Virus record (IMG/VR): IMGVR_UViG_3300046557_000856
Coordinates: 1-43,403 of that record
Source of the DNA: a virus
DNA length: 43,403 bases
Strand: one strand, 5' to 3'
Part shown: positions 8,147-16,482 of the stretch, piece by piece
Position numbering within the stretch: the stretch's first letter is position 1
How the letters are laid out: the number at the start of each line of letters is the position of its first letter
Position numbers and translations under genes: made by a program
The notes under the pieces: model-generated
Database searches by the model: none
Seen by the model: only the letters and a program-made list of their open reading frames with translations
What the model was told of the DNA's origin: nothing

Positions 8147-8451
8147 GGCGTCACCGCGTACAGATGCGACTGTGTTCCCAGGTTGGCGAACGTCGGAACT
8201 GCGTCAGGGTCGCCGTCGGTGGCTACCCACAGTTGGAAGCCAAGGCGGAGATAGCCGAACTGCCCCAGCAGGTCGCATCCGGTGACCAAAGCGAGTCCCT
8301 GCACCAGCGGGTTGCTATTGGCGTCGGCGATGTCGAGCACCCATTCCGACGCAGCGTCCCGCCAGATCAGCGTGAAGACATAGGTGACGTTGAGGATGAG
8401 AACCTGGAAGGACTGAGCCTGGCCCGATAGGGGGATCTCGAACGTACTCAC
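8143..8451 (-). CDS. Baseplate plug-like protein
   Basis: A 102-residue protein between the Dit-like protein and the hub. Segments such as FEIPLSGQAQSFQVLILNVTYVFTLIWRD and the C-terminal FANLGTQSHLYAV match small phage proteins called baseplate plug proteins (cyanophage Pam3 gp18 type). They close the channel at the tail end or brace the hub. Start and stop both overlap neighbours by four bases, so it is translationally coupled. Assignment rests on position and overall pattern. Confidence 0.65.
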   Translation of the reverse strand: MSTFEIPLSGQAQSFQVLILNVTYVFTLIWRDAASEWVLDIADANSNPLVQGLALVTGCDLLGQFGYLRLGFQLWVATDGDPDAVPTFANLGTQSHLYAVTP

Positions 8452-9044
8452 GATCCGCCACCTAGGAATCCAGCAAACGAGGAAAGCACGCTTTGTGATA
8501 CCGGCTTAGGCTGGACCGTTCCCTTATTCACCACTGGCGCGGTTTGCTCGGGGCTAGCCTGGTTTGCCGGGTCAACCTGGACCTCTTGCACATTGACGAT
8601 GAAGATCTCTTTGAACGTCACCGTGACGCTGAGAACGTTTTCCGTGCTCTTGTCGGTGATCTGCTCGATCGCCTGGATAAGCATGTTGCTGTAGGGACGC
8701 TTGCCCGTCTGAAGGACAAAGGGCTGGCGTGAAGCCTGTAGAGTCAACAGCTGGTTGTAGATGTCCACCGGATCGGAGCTGATGATGCCGCCGCCAGTGA
8801 TATCGAAAATCGCCCCGCTATTGCTCCACCCATAGCGAGCCGTAACGACCGCCTGCAGCTTGTAGGCATGGTCAGTGATCGCCGCGCCGTTCTGGATCGG
8901 ATGCTCGGTGATTGCCAGTTCGTCGCGCGCCCGTTCCTCGATCGTGCACTGCGGGATGATCGTCCCGATGGATCGGCTGGTGCGGAGAAGGATGTCCTCC
9001 ACGGTGCCAGCAATGACGAGTCCGAGCGAAGAAAGGATGCTCAC
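8448..9044 (-). CDS. Dit-like baseplate protein
   Basis: A 198-residue protein placed after the tape measure gene, as is usual for distal tail (Dit-like) proteins. The N-terminal domain shows EHPIQNGAAITDHAYKLQAVVT and a GWSN segment; the middle has YNQLLTLQASRQPFVLQTGKRPYSNMLIQAIEQITDK, a pattern of the Dit-like phage tail protein N-terminal family. The C-terminus (about 155-198) is Pro/Val/Gln-rich and flexible. It probably forms the ring between tail tube and baseplate. Confidence 0.75.
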   Translation of the reverse strand: MSILSSLGLVIAGTVEDILLRTSRSIGTIIPQCTIEERARDELAITEHPIQNGAAITDHAYKLQAVVTARYGWSNSGAIFDITGGGIISSDPVDIYNQLLTLQASRQPFVLQTGKRPYSNMLIQAIEQITDKSTENVLSVTVTFKEIFIVNVQEVQVDPANQASPEQTAPVVNKGTVQPKPVSQSVLSSFAGFLGGGS

Positions 9045-10867
9045 ATCGCCGCCGTGGTCTGAAAGTTGCGGACAAGCCGCTGGTTCACCGAGTCCTGCTC
9101 GCGACCGACTGCCGAGGCCGTCTCCTGCGGATTACCCGGGCCGTAAACGTTGATCGTTGTCTGCGTGCTCAGCTGGGCGCCCGCGGCTTGCTGGTACTGG
9201 GCATCGCTGTACGGGTTGCGTCCCTGCTCGTGGAGCGTGATGGCCTGCATGAGCTTTGCCTTGGTCGCCACGTCGTTGAGGTTCAGCTGCGCATCGGGGC
9301 TCACCCCAAGACGCCCAGCGACGTCCGCGATATATGCCGGCGTGTTGTTCTCACTGGACGGCGCGTACTTGGAAATGATGTCGCGGATGGTCTGGAGCTT
9401 CTGGAAGCCCGCGGCTCGAGACTGGCCATTGAAGTACAGCCCCAGCTGATTGCTTAACGCGTTCAGGCCTTCCTGCGGTGTGGCGTAGGAACCGAATGTG
9501 CCTCCGGGCCCAGTGCGGAGATTGCCCGGGTTGTTCTGCCGGATACCCAATGGCTGAGAACCGTCCGCCGGTGCAGGCGCACCAGGCTGACCATGCTCGT
9601 AGGGCTTGCCGGTGATCTGGTTCCAGATCTGCGACGCGGCATTGCCGAACGCCGCAGCGTCCTTCTTGGCGTCAGGCGTCATGCCCGCATCAACGCTAGC
9701 CTTGAGCCATTGGAAACCCTTCGAGTAGGCCGCACCGACCGCATCCCTCGTTCCCTGGGTCTTCTCAAGAACCCACTGGACGGCCTTGCTGCCCTCGACA
9801 GCATGGACCACCTTCATCACCCATTCGTAGGCTTCTTTGACCGCCTCGGTGAGTTCGTGCCAGCCTTCGACGATATGTGGCCATGCGAACTTGGCAATGG
9901 CCCACAGATTGTTCAGGCCGTCGCCAATCATGTCGATGCCAGCCTTGGCAAGGTCGATCTCAGGCTTCCACTTGCCCCAGTCGATCAGGCTCTTCCCGCC
10001 CTCCTTCCATACCTTGAAGTCATCCCAGAGAAGCGCGATGGCCGCGGCGAGCGCCCCAATCCAAACGACTGGACCGCCCAGGATGATAGCCATGCCAGCG
10101 ACCAGACCCGCGACCCACTCCGCAACCGTCTTGATGTTGTCCTTGGTCGAAGCGTCGATCGAATCCCAGCGGTATTCCAGTTCGTTGAGGATGCCGATGA
10201 TGCGCGTACCAACGACCGTGCCAAGAACTTCGAAGTTGGCCTTGAGGTCGCGCAGGCTGATGTTGAACTGGTGGTACAGCTCTGTTGCCTTGGTGACGTC
10301 CAGGCCGTATCGGGCAAGGATCTGCTTGTAGCGATCACTGAACTCGTCGGTGCCTTTGATGAGCGCCTGGAGCGTCTTCTCGTCGATGCCGAGGACGTTG
10401 GCGCGAGCATAGGCCTGGGCGTAGGGCATCGAACGGAACAGCTTGCCCAAGTCTGTAAGGAGAACCGCCGTGTCCCGCAGCTCTCCATTCGCATCGCGCG
10501 TCTGGATGCCCCACGACTTCAGCAGGCTCTCGCCGCCGGGATTGATGCGCAGGAACTTGGCCAGCGCTTCGATCGAGCCGCGCGCGGCGTCCGATGAGCT
10601 GCCGAGGTTGTCGGCAGCGAATCCGAGGGCCTTGATGTTCTCGGCGGATGCCCTGGTGCGCTGGCTGGTGAAGTACAGCTCTTCCAGGCCGTTGGCCATC
10701 TTTGTCACGCCCGCCATCACGGCGGTCGCGGTGGCCACGGCAGCGACGCCAAGCGCAGCTACCTCTTTGGAGACGTTCTTGACGCCGTCGATGAACTTGC
10801 GCTCGCCGGACGAATCGACCTTGTAGCCGAGAGAGACCAAAAACTCTCTGATCACCTCGGTACTCAT
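9041..10867 (-). CDS. Tape measure protein with C-terminal P5/lysozyme-like domain
   Basis: A 608-residue tail tape measure protein that sets tail length and probably helps DNA cross the envelope. Residues about 30-60 and 195-250 are helical; 252-281 form a strong hydrophobic segment (GLVAGMAIILGG...GALAAAIALLW). Residues about 441-530 are a separate domain beginning GIRQNNPGNLR and continuing YATPQEGLNAL, II.KYAP..ENNT and YIADVAGRLGV, the pattern of the structural protein P5 / peptidoglycan-hydrolase-like family. A fusion of a tape measure to a murein-acting module is plausible for tail-tip penetration. Start ATG overlaps the chaperone frame stop by ATGA. Confidence 0.9.
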   Translation of the reverse strand: MSTEVIREFLVSLGYKVDSSGERKFIDGVKNVSKEVAALGVAAVATATAVMAGVTKMANGLEELYFTSQRTRASAENIKALGFAADNLGSSSDAARGSIEALAKFLRINPGGESLLKSWGIQTRDANGELRDTAVLLTDLGKLFRSMPYAQAYARANVLGIDEKTLQALIKGTDEFSDRYKQILARYGLDVTKATELYHQFNISLRDLKANFEVLGTVVGTRIIGILNELEYRWDSIDASTKDNIKTVAEWVAGLVAGMAIILGGPVVWIGALAAAIALLWDDFKVWKEGGKSLIDWGKWKPEIDLAKAGIDMIGDGLNNLWAIAKFAWPHIVEGWHELTEAVKEAYEWVMKVVHAVEGSKAVQWVLEKTQGTRDAVGAAYSKGFQWLKASVDAGMTPDAKKDAAAFGNAASQIWNQITGKPYEHGQPGAPAPADGSQPLGIRQNNPGNLRTGPGGTFGSYATPQEGLNALSNQLGLYFNGQSRAAGFQKLQTIRDIISKYAPSSENNTPAYIADVAGRLGVSPDAQLNLNDVATKAKLMQAITLHEQGRNPYSDAQYQQAAGAQLSTQTTINVYGPGNPQETASAVGREQDSVNQRLVRNFQTTAAM

Positions 10868-11004
10868 CGCTTCATCCTTTCCGCTTTGATTTCGTTTTCG
10901 GTGACCACGTCGATTGCATCATTGGCCCAGGCGATTGCCTCTAGGTCCAATGTCCCATCGATTAGGCTTTCCATCCGGCAATAGCCTTTGATCACCGGAC
11001 GCAT
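10864..11004 (-). CDS. Tail assembly chaperone, second frame (DUF6889-like; T part of a G/GT pair)
   Basis: A reading frame that ends in ATGA overlap with the tape measure start. From an internal ATG at 11004 it gives 46 residues (MRPVIKGYCRMESLIDGTLD...), matching the small DUF6889 type of phage protein found between the tail chaperone and the tape measure. The frame stays open upstream without a stop, back past the slippery site at 11088-11094. A -1 shift there would give a fused protein of 193 residues from start 11444. Independent initiation at 11004 is possible (GAGG eight bases upstream). As in lambda G and GT, the fused form would bind the tape measure protein. Confidence 0.8.
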   Translation of the reverse strand: MRPVIKGYCRMESLIDGTLDLEAIAWANDAIDVVTENEIKAERMKR

Positions 11005-11039
11005 CAACCAATCCTCGCCATCAGGCAAGGAGGCCCAAA

Positions 11040-11444
11040 CTACGCTGCCGCCGTCGGGGTACTCAGTAGGGACGCGGCGCTTCCTTGAAAAAAACCGCCG
11101 AGGTTCTCCGTGATCACCTTGGAGGCGATCTGGAGCATCACACCCATGTCGATGTCATCAAACATCTGCGCCTTGTTGACGAAAATGTTGGCCCACGTCG
11201 AACCCTGCTGCTGCCGCTGGACGCTTGCGAGGCAGGTGTCCAGGACATAGTCACAGTCCGCGTCGGACATGCCTGCTATGGCGTCGGCGATGGGCTGCAG
11301 GAACGTGGCGAAGTTGTCGGTCTTTCCCTGCGATGCCGTGGCCAGGCCGCCCAGAACCGGCGCCAGACGCCGGGCTACATGGAACTGCTGGCGCGCATTG
11401 AGCTTGCCGCTACGGTAGTGCTGGCCGTTGATCTCGAATTCCAT
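11040..11444 (-). CDS. Tail assembly chaperone, first frame (G part)
   Basis: A 134-residue protein between the tail tube and tape measure genes. It begins MEFEINGQHYRSGKLNARQQFHVARRL, a common opening of phage tail assembly chaperones. It ends with a short low-complexity tail after a slippery run of seven T. I start at 11444, which overlaps the stop of the tube gene by TGATG; the longer frame to 11558 runs inside the tube gene. The gene order tube, chaperone, chaperone-extension, tape measure is universal in long-tailed phages. Confidence 0.85.
   Translation of the reverse strand: MEFEINGQHYRSGKLNARQQFHVARRLAPVLGGLATASQGKTDNFATFLQPIADAIAGMSDADCDYVLDTCLASVQRQQQGSTWANIFVNKAQMFDDIDMGVMLQIASKVITENLGGFFQGSAASLLSTPTAAA
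11047..11094 (-). promoter_or_regulatory. Programmed -1 frameshift signal in the tail chaperone gene
   Basis: On the minus strand the zero frame reads GGT TTT TTT CAA, a perfect T_TTT_TTT slippery heptamer (11094-11088). Nine bases further a stem can form: GCCGC-GTC (11078-11071) with GAC-G-GCGGC (11055-11047), with a 15-base loop and one bulge. The -1 frame is open from here to the stop at 10864. Site, spacer and stem fit the standard -1 recoding layout of tail G/GT genes. Efficiency cannot be judged from sequence. Confidence 0.8.
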
Positions 11445-11887
11445 CAGTACGTACCGAGGATCTGATCGATGAAGCCAGCGTCGAACACCCACTCGTTTGT
11501 GCCGCCGTCTTTGCCGTAAGTGTTCTTCGGCTGCTTCTTGAAGGCCACAGCACGACATCCGTCGTTGTCACCGCTCGCCGTGTTGTTGATCGTGATGATG
11601 TTGTTTCCCCACAGGGCGGACGACGTGCTCTGCAGGTCGTACATCGCCTGCAGCTGGGCGTTCACCGGCGAGGTCTTCAGGAGGCGAACGGTGACCGTGC
11701 CGGACTTTCCTGCATGCAGGCTGTGCATCGGCGTGCCGTCGGAACCAACGGTCATCGTGTTCTTGTCCTCGGTCATTTCGATATCGATACCCTCTTCAGC
11801 AGTACCGGCACCGTTGCCGAGATTGAACGAACCGCCAGGACCCGTAATGGTCGCCTGGACGTCGAGAAAACTATAAGCGCGGCCCAT
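11444..11887 (-). CDS. Tail tube protein (DUF3277 / KPP10 Orf10-like)
   Basis: A 147-residue protein of the DUF3277 family, the tube subunit in KPP10-like and related myoviruses. It begins MGRAYSFLDVQATITGPGG and continues EEGIDIEMTEDKNTMTVG and HSLHAGKSGTVTVRLLKTSPVN, typical of tube proteins. It follows the sheath gene by 9 bases and precedes the tail chaperone, the usual tube position. Expected to be one of the most abundant virion proteins. Confidence 0.88.
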   Translation of the reverse strand: MGRAYSFLDVQATITGPGGSFNLGNGAGTAEEGIDIEMTEDKNTMTVGSDGTPMHSLHAGKSGTVTVRLLKTSPVNAQLQAMYDLQSTSSALWGNNIITINNTASGDNDGCRAVAFKKQPKNTYGKDGGTNEWVFDAGFIDQILGTY

Positions 11888-11896
11888 GGCGGCTCC

Positions 11897-13378
11897 TTAG
11901 CGGTTGACGGAGATGAGAACGTTGGCGAAGTGCACGGCGCCGGCGAGCTTGACGGCGACCTGTGCGGTCGGTGCCTTGCGCGCCTCGCGGTCGGCCTGGC
12001 TCTGGCTGGCCACCGGCGGCATGAAGACGTAGTAGCCCTTGGTCAGGGTCTGGCCGGTAGAGATCGCGCCAAAACCCGGTGCGTTCCAGACACCCGGCGC
12101 CAGCAGACCGTTGTTGACGCCTTCCTCGCAGGCCTGCTCGATCGCTCCTGCGATCTGGTTCGTTCCGGCATCGGTTTGCGGGATCTTTGTCGGGCTCGTG
12201 TACAGCAGGTTGTAGACGTTGGTCTGGACAGCGTTCTGCAACCAGTCGAGGCCGTGGCGCTCATCGAAGAAGTCGCCGCTGCACATCACGCCCTGCTGGA
12301 CGATGGCCGTGGCGTTGTTGAAGTTCACGAAGACATTGCAGTCCTTCGCGTCGATGGTTGCCGCCTGGGTCTCGTTGAGAGTTTCCGGCGTAACCGTCGG
12401 CTCCTGCTTGAACTTCAGGGTGATCGTGCTGTTGTTCGCGGTGAAGTCGACCGTGAACGCGCGGCCATAGAGCGACGCGGCTGCATAGGGGCTGCTGCTC
12501 GAATACTGGATGAAGGTCCGGCCAAAGTTGGCCGCCGACAGCTTCGAAGCCAGGTCGGTCGTCTGGGTCGGATCGAGAATGGCGCTGGAGGACGACGTGA
12601 TGCCATAGATGCGGCTGGGCGAGGCGGCCTCGATATAGGTGGCAACGGCGATGTGGTCGTTGTCCACCACCGCCGCATCAGCCACCGTCAGGCCGTACCA
12701 GTCGCCGAAGGGCGCGCACGCCAGCACGCCCGCCAGTAGGGTCTCGGCGACGATGCCCTGGACCGGCACGGAGGCTACACCAGTGACCAGGCCCATCAGG
12801 CCTGAAATGTCCGTGCCCGATCCCGGATTGCTTCCGTAACTGACGCTTGAGGTTGCACCGGTGGTCGAACTGACGACGTCGAAGCGGTTGAAGCTGGCGT
12901 TCCAGGTGACCGTCGCGGCGCCGGCGAGAGCGGTGGTGACCGCCGATGCCACACCGTTGAGATTGGTGACCGACGACAGGTTGATGGCCGTCAGCGTCTT
13001 CAGCGTGCCGTCCACGGTGACCTTCAGGCCGCCGGAGCTCACCGCGGTGAAGTTGGCGATCGCCTGCTGAGCTGCGGATAGGACGCCACCATGGAGCACG
13101 CCCGAGGTCGCAGTCTTGGCCCAGCGTCCGATATACAGAACCGACGGTTGCGGCGACTGCGAGAAGAACAGGGTCGCGGCCAGGTATTCCGGCGCCGTCG
13201 AACCGAAGTCCGCAACGACACCGGCGATGGTCGTGTACTGCCTGACTCGCTCGTTGGTGTCGATGACCGCCGACGAGCCGAGAATCAGAAGCGCACCGAA
13301 GTTCCGTACAGCCGCTGCAAGTGGATTGAGCGTGACCTGTACGTTGACGACGTCGCTGACGGAAAGACCTTTCGACAT
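11897..13378 (-). CDS. Contractile tail sheath protein (DUF3383)
   Basis: A 493-residue DUF3383 protein, the sheath of a group of myoviruses. The N-terminus LSVSDVVNVQVTLNPLAAAVRNFG and the region YLAATLFFSQSPQPSVLYIGRW are characteristic. The C-terminus has GYYVFMPPVASQSQADREARKAP and a strand-rich end. Its presence directly before the tube gene shows the tail is contractile. The start is ATG at 13378, 12 bases after the stop of the upstream gene. Confidence 0.92.
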   Translation of the reverse strand: MSKGLSVSDVVNVQVTLNPLAAAVRNFGALLILGSSAVIDTNERVRQYTTIAGVVADFGSTAPEYLAATLFFSQSPQPSVLYIGRWAKTATSGVLHGGVLSAAQQAIANFTAVSSGGLKVTVDGTLKTLTAINLSSVTNLNGVASAVTTALAGAATVTWNASFNRFDVVSSTTGATSSVSYGSNPGSGTDISGLMGLVTGVASVPVQGIVAETLLAGVLACAPFGDWYGLTVADAAVVDNDHIAVATYIEAASPSRIYGITSSSSAILDPTQTTDLASKLSAANFGRTFIQYSSSSPYAAASLYGRAFTVDFTANNSTITLKFKQEPTVTPETLNETQAATIDAKDCNVFVNFNNATAIVQQGVMCSGDFFDERHGLDWLQNAVQTNVYNLLYTSPTKIPQTDAGTNQIAGAIEQACEEGVNNGLLAPGVWNAPGFGAISTGQTLTKGYYVFMPPVASQSQADREARKAPTAQVAVKLAGAVHFANVLISVNR

Positions 13379-13390
13379 GGGGATGCTCCG

Positions 13391-13954
13391 TTAGTCGTGA
13401 GAATCCGTGCCGATCTCGAAAGGAGCCGACAGGATGTTGAGAATGGGATAGCTGCGCTCCACCTTTCGGCGGAATCGGATCGCGACGTCATAGCGCCGGA
13501 TCCACTGCTGGTTGACGATTTCGGCAGCCGCGACGGGCTTGCCTACGTCGGTCACGGTCATACCCTGACCGGTCAATTGCTCGCGGTTCTGCGCGATGTA
13601 CAGGCCGTCGCGCATGAGCTTGGCGAAGGACATGCTGTTCGGTCCGTAGAAGCTGGCCAGGACGATCAGCGTTTCATGGACGGCGTAGTTGTCATGGCCG
13701 TCACCGGTGCCGTCATGGATCTCGACCGGATAGTCATCTGGGTCCATGTTGGTCACGCCAATGGCACACCAGTTAACGGCGGGCTCCGGCTGCTTCGGCA
13801 CTGTCGGTTGCCAGCGCGGGCGGACCATGTCGCCGGGCAAGCCCGTCACGCCAACAACGACTCCCTGCAGAAGCGCATCAAGCGCGGCGTCTTCCAGAGG
13901 CGCAGGACTGCCCGCCGGCAGGATGTAACCGCCGGTGGAGGAGTCATTGGGCAT
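13391..13954 (-). CDS. Neck/tail terminator protein (gp12-like)
   Basis: A 187-residue protein upstream of the sheath, where phage neck terminator proteins lie. It contains GLPGDMVRPRWQPTVPKQP, NWCAIGVTN and a C-terminal RRYDVAIRFRRKVERSYPIL segment typical of this family (LIC_12616-type neck terminators). It would cap the tube end and join it to the head. It lies 3 bases after the preceding gene. Assignment depends on pattern plus position. Confidence 0.75.
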   Translation of the reverse strand: MPNDSSTGGYILPAGSPAPLEDAALDALLQGVVVGVTGLPGDMVRPRWQPTVPKQPEPAVNWCAIGVTNMDPDDYPVEIHDGTGDGHDNYAVHETLIVLASFYGPNSMSFAKLMRDGLYIAQNREQLTGQGMTVTDVGKPVAAAEIVNQQWIRRYDVAIRFRRKVERSYPILNILSAPFEIGTDSHD

Positions 13955-13957
13955 GGA

Positions 13958-14332
13958 TCAGCTACCGGAGAGTTTGACGGGCGTGCACAGCGCGACCGTG
14001 AAGCCAGGGCCGTACGTGGTCCAGTCAGAGATGTTGAAGACGGTGAACCAGCTGCCGTTCCACTGGACCTGATCGGCATCAATGCCGTCGGCGCCAGCGG
14101 TAAGCGGAAACTTCGAATGGACCATGATCGATCCGGTGACGTACGACCCTTCTGGAAACCGCTTGAGGATGTCGCCCTGGTCGTTCGTGACCACACCCGA
14201 GAACGGCGTGTCCGTCGTAGTATTGGTGGCGATGCCACCATTGCTGACGGTCTGTACGCCTCGACGGCACACCAGCGATCGATCGACAAACTCGCGCGAT
14301 GACAGCACGCGAGTCACGTTGAGTCGTGGCAT
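13958..14332 (-). CDS. Head-tail connector protein
   Basis: A 124-residue beta-rich protein located between the tail-completion protein and the neck terminator. Similar small proteins in this position close the head or form the stopper (VTGSIMVHSKFPLTAGADGIDADQVQWNGSWFTV). I do not recognise a specific family. Genes on both sides are 3 bases apart, so it is part of the tightly packed connector cluster. Confidence 0.6.
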   Translation of the reverse strand: MPRLNVTRVLSSREFVDRSLVCRRGVQTVSNGGIATNTTTDTPFSGVVTNDQGDILKRFPEGSYVTGSIMVHSKFPLTAGADGIDADQVQWNGSWFTVFNISDWTTYGPGFTVALCTPVKLSGS

Positions 14333-14335
14333 GGG

Positions 14336-14815
14336 CTACTTCTTCCGCAGAACGTAGGTAATGGCGTTGCGCAGTGATCCGGTGTCGATCAGTGGCGTCG
14401 TTCCGGTGCGTCCACGCCGGCGGCGTGCCGCCAGTGTGGACAAGGCCAACTCAGGTGCAATCCCTGAATTGATCTTCGCCTTCACCGAGTTCGAAGCAAT
14501 GATTCCTGCCCTGTGCAAGGCCTTGTCGGCGGCCTGCGCGTTACCATCCATCGCATCGTCCGCGCCCTTCTTTAGCTCGTCCGTCGCTGCCTTCTGAGCC
14601 GACTCCACGCCAGGCACGAGGAACGGACGCGCCGGCAGGTTGTTCACCGGCGATCCCGTCTCCTGGATATACCCAATCGTCGCGTTGTTGATCGGCTCGC
14701 CGTCTTGGCGCTCGGTGGTGGATGCCGGGATGCCGATCAGGACCTCATTCGACGCAAGCTGCTGGATCGACCGCAGGACAACCGACACGTTGTCCTTGGT
14801 CATTTTCACGCCCAT
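14336..14815 (-). CDS. Tail completion / virion morphogenesis protein (gpS-like)
   Basis: A 159-residue protein with the features of phage morphogenesis proteins of the gpS/HK97 gp10 kind: VLIGIPASTTERQDGEPINNATIGYIQETGSP, then LPARPFLVPGVESAQ, and a C-terminal PLIDTGSLRNAITYVLRKK. The 'PARPFL' and 'DTG.LRNAI' blocks are family hallmarks. It helps join head and tail. Position within the connector cluster supports this. Confidence 0.82.
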   Translation of the reverse strand: MGVKMTKDNVSVVLRSIQQLASNEVLIGIPASTTERQDGEPINNATIGYIQETGSPVNNLPARPFLVPGVESAQKAATDELKKGADDAMDGNAQAADKALHRAGIIASNSVKAKINSGIAPELALSTLAARRRRGRTGTTPLIDTGSLRNAITYVLRKK

Positions 14816-14818
14816 GGC

Positions 14819-15208
14819 TTAGAACTGCCGACCGCCGGCGCCTATCATCCGGGCGAACTGAAGGTACTGGATGCCATACCGGCTCATGTTCCAGAAACCG
14901 CCATCCGTGAGGCTGACGGTGCTGGGGTCATAGCTGACCGATACCTTATCCACCGCCTTGGCCGACGTGGCGCCGGTGACCTCACCAGGCGTATTGCCAT
15001 CGGCGACGTCTTCCGAGGCGAGAGCGGCAAGCACCAGGTGATGGCAGGCGAACAGCTCCTGTCCCAGCACCCACCACGCACCCCAGAGATCCTCTGGGAG
15101 CGTGACGGCGGCAATGCCCAGCCACAGATTAACGCCCGAGTCTGGATACGCAGTGGTATCCGTGAACTCAGGGAAGTCGGTCCGTAGCTGGTCGGCGGTG
15201 ACGGTCAT
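14819..15208 (-). CDS. Head-tail adaptor (DUF4054)
   Basis: A 129-residue DUF4054 protein: N-terminus LRTDFPEFTDTTAYPDSGVNLWLGIA and the block ELFACHHLVLAAL are typical, as is the C-terminal YGIQYLQFARMIGAGG. The family is found immediately after the major capsid region and is thought to be a head-tail connector of the gp6-like type. It lies one base from the neighbouring 81-aa gene. Confidence 0.82.
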   Translation of the reverse strand: MTVTADQLRTDFPEFTDTTAYPDSGVNLWLGIAAVTLPEDLWGAWWVLGQELFACHHLVLAALASEDVADGNTPGEVTGATSAKAVDKVSVSYDPSTVSLTDGGFWNMSRYGIQYLQFARMIGAGGRQF

Positions 15209-15209
15209 T

Positions 15210-15455
15210 TCAGCTCTTGGCCGGAGTCTTGGCAGCAGCAGCGGCGGCCTTGGCAGCAGCAGCGGCCTCAGCCTCTTCGTCCGTCTGGGTCACCCCTTCC
15301 GGCACGTCCGCCGAGTGTGCCTGCGTATACCAGTGCTCGGCAATCTCTTCCTCCAGGCGCTGGATGCCCGCCACGATCTTCTCTTCGACCAGCTGACCAT
15401 CTCGGACGATGGTCAGGGTGAAGGCCTTCACGATGTTGACGAGTTTGCTGGCCAT
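15210..15455 (-). CDS. Small phage structural-region protein (STY1053-like)
   Basis: An 81-residue protein beginning MASKLVNIVKAFTLTIVRDGQLVEEKIVAG, then an Ala-rich helical C-terminus with repeated AAAAAK units. Comparable small proteins (STY1053 family) follow the major capsid gene in many phages. Function unknown; the N-terminal half is probably a small beta-domain with a helix (IEEEIAEHWYTQAHSA-like). Start overlaps the capsid stop by one base. Confidence 0.7.
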   Translation of the reverse strand: MASKLVNIVKAFTLTIVRDGQLVEEKIVAGIQRLEEEIAEHWYTQAHSADVPEGVTQTDEEAEAAAAAKAAAAAAKTPAKS

Positions 15456-16456
15456 CAGATGCCGTCCACGTAGTTGATGGTCTCGGGGTACACCACTTCC
15501 ACCACGCCCAGGCGGCCGAAGTAGGTGGTCAGCTGGTGGATGCCGCGATATTCCAGCGGGGTGCGCTGCAGCGGGACCAGCGGGAAGCGGACCAGGTTGC
15601 GGTCATTGGTGTAGGCAACCATGCGGTCCTTGCCGGAAGCGCCGCGGCCCGTGAGCCACTTCAGCGGCTGAACGTCCAGCGGGCGGCCATTGATGCTGTT
15701 GCAGATGGAGTTGTTCTTGATGAACTCCAAAATGCTGATATTGCCCGCCGAGCTGATCAGCGTGCTGACCAGGTAGGAGAACTTCAGCGGGGGGAGCAGC
15801 AGCTTGTCCGGGCAGCGAGCAAAGCCGGATGCGGCCCAGTTCGCCTGGAGTTCGGCGTTGACGTCCGCCAGAATCTGCAACGGCGTGGTGGTGCCGTTCG
15901 TCCAGTTGCCGGTCACGGCGTTGGTGACGGTCACACTGGTGTTGTTGACCAGTCCGGAGAAGCCCAGCGTGGTGTCACCGATGTAAACCTGCTCATCGAT
16001 GTCCATGTTGTACTTCAGCTGCAGGCCTTCGTACTTCTGCTGGTCGACCGGGCGGCCGAGCTTCTGTGCCGATTCCAGCTCGGGGATGGTCCATCCCAGC
16101 TGCTGGCCCCAGAGGGTCAGCGGATTGGCCGTCTTGCCGATGTCCAGCTGAATGCCGGTGATGGCATTGGCGTCTTTGCCGATCCAGCTCTTACCACTGG
16201 GCGAAGGACCGCCGGCGGCAGCGAACGTGGAGTTCGTGAAGCTCGACACCTCATCGGCGATCGAGACGTCTTCACGCAGTTGGATGTCACGGCCCCAGGT
16301 CACGGCGGCCAGCGGCATGTGAAGGGTCTGGTCCAGACGTTCCAGCTCGCCGATCAGGAACGAGCCCGAGCTGTCGATGGTGGCCGCGTCGAAAGTCATC
16401 AGACTATCGCGCGTGTAGGCGCGCTTCACCGAGCGCGGCAGGATCAATTCTTTCAT
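15455..16456 (-). CDS. Major capsid protein (DUF2184)
   Basis: A 333-residue DUF2184 protein, the HK97-fold major capsid protein of this phage group. Recognisable blocks are ERLDQTLHMPLAAVTWGRDI near residue 40, LDIGKTANPLTLWGQQLGWTIPELESA, and the C-terminal RFPLVPLQRTPLEYRGIHQLTTYFGRLGVVEVVYP. I start at ATG 16456 (MKELILP) because GGAGA lies eight bases upstream; the extra 62 codons upstream run through the terminator and are not coding. Length agrees with the family. Confidence 0.9.
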   Translation of the reverse strand: MKELILPRSVKRAYTRDSLMTFDAATIDSSGSFLIGELERLDQTLHMPLAAVTWGRDIQLREDVSIADEVSSFTNSTFAAAGGPSPSGKSWIGKDANAITGIQLDIGKTANPLTLWGQQLGWTIPELESAQKLGRPVDQQKYEGLQLKYNMDIDEQVYIGDTTLGFSGLVNNTSVTVTNAVTGNWTNGTTTPLQILADVNAELQANWAASGFARCPDKLLLPPLKFSYLVSTLISSAGNISILEFIKNNSICNSINGRPLDVQPLKWLTGRGASGKDRMVAYTNDRNLVRFPLVPLQRTPLEYRGIHQLTTYFGRLGVVEVVYPETINYVDGI

Positions 16457-16482
16457 GTGTTCGGTCTCCGAATCGCGCCCAC

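Noticed and set aside
11714-12739. Long plus-strand open frame (341 codons) over the tube and sheath genes
   Set aside because: It runs opposite to well-supported structural genes, is Arg/Val/Gly-rich as antisense of high-GC coding DNA, and shows no domain pattern.
13091-14302. Plus-strand open frame (403 codons) over sheath and connector genes
   Set aside because: Antisense over three tightly packed minus-strand genes; composition of a shadow.
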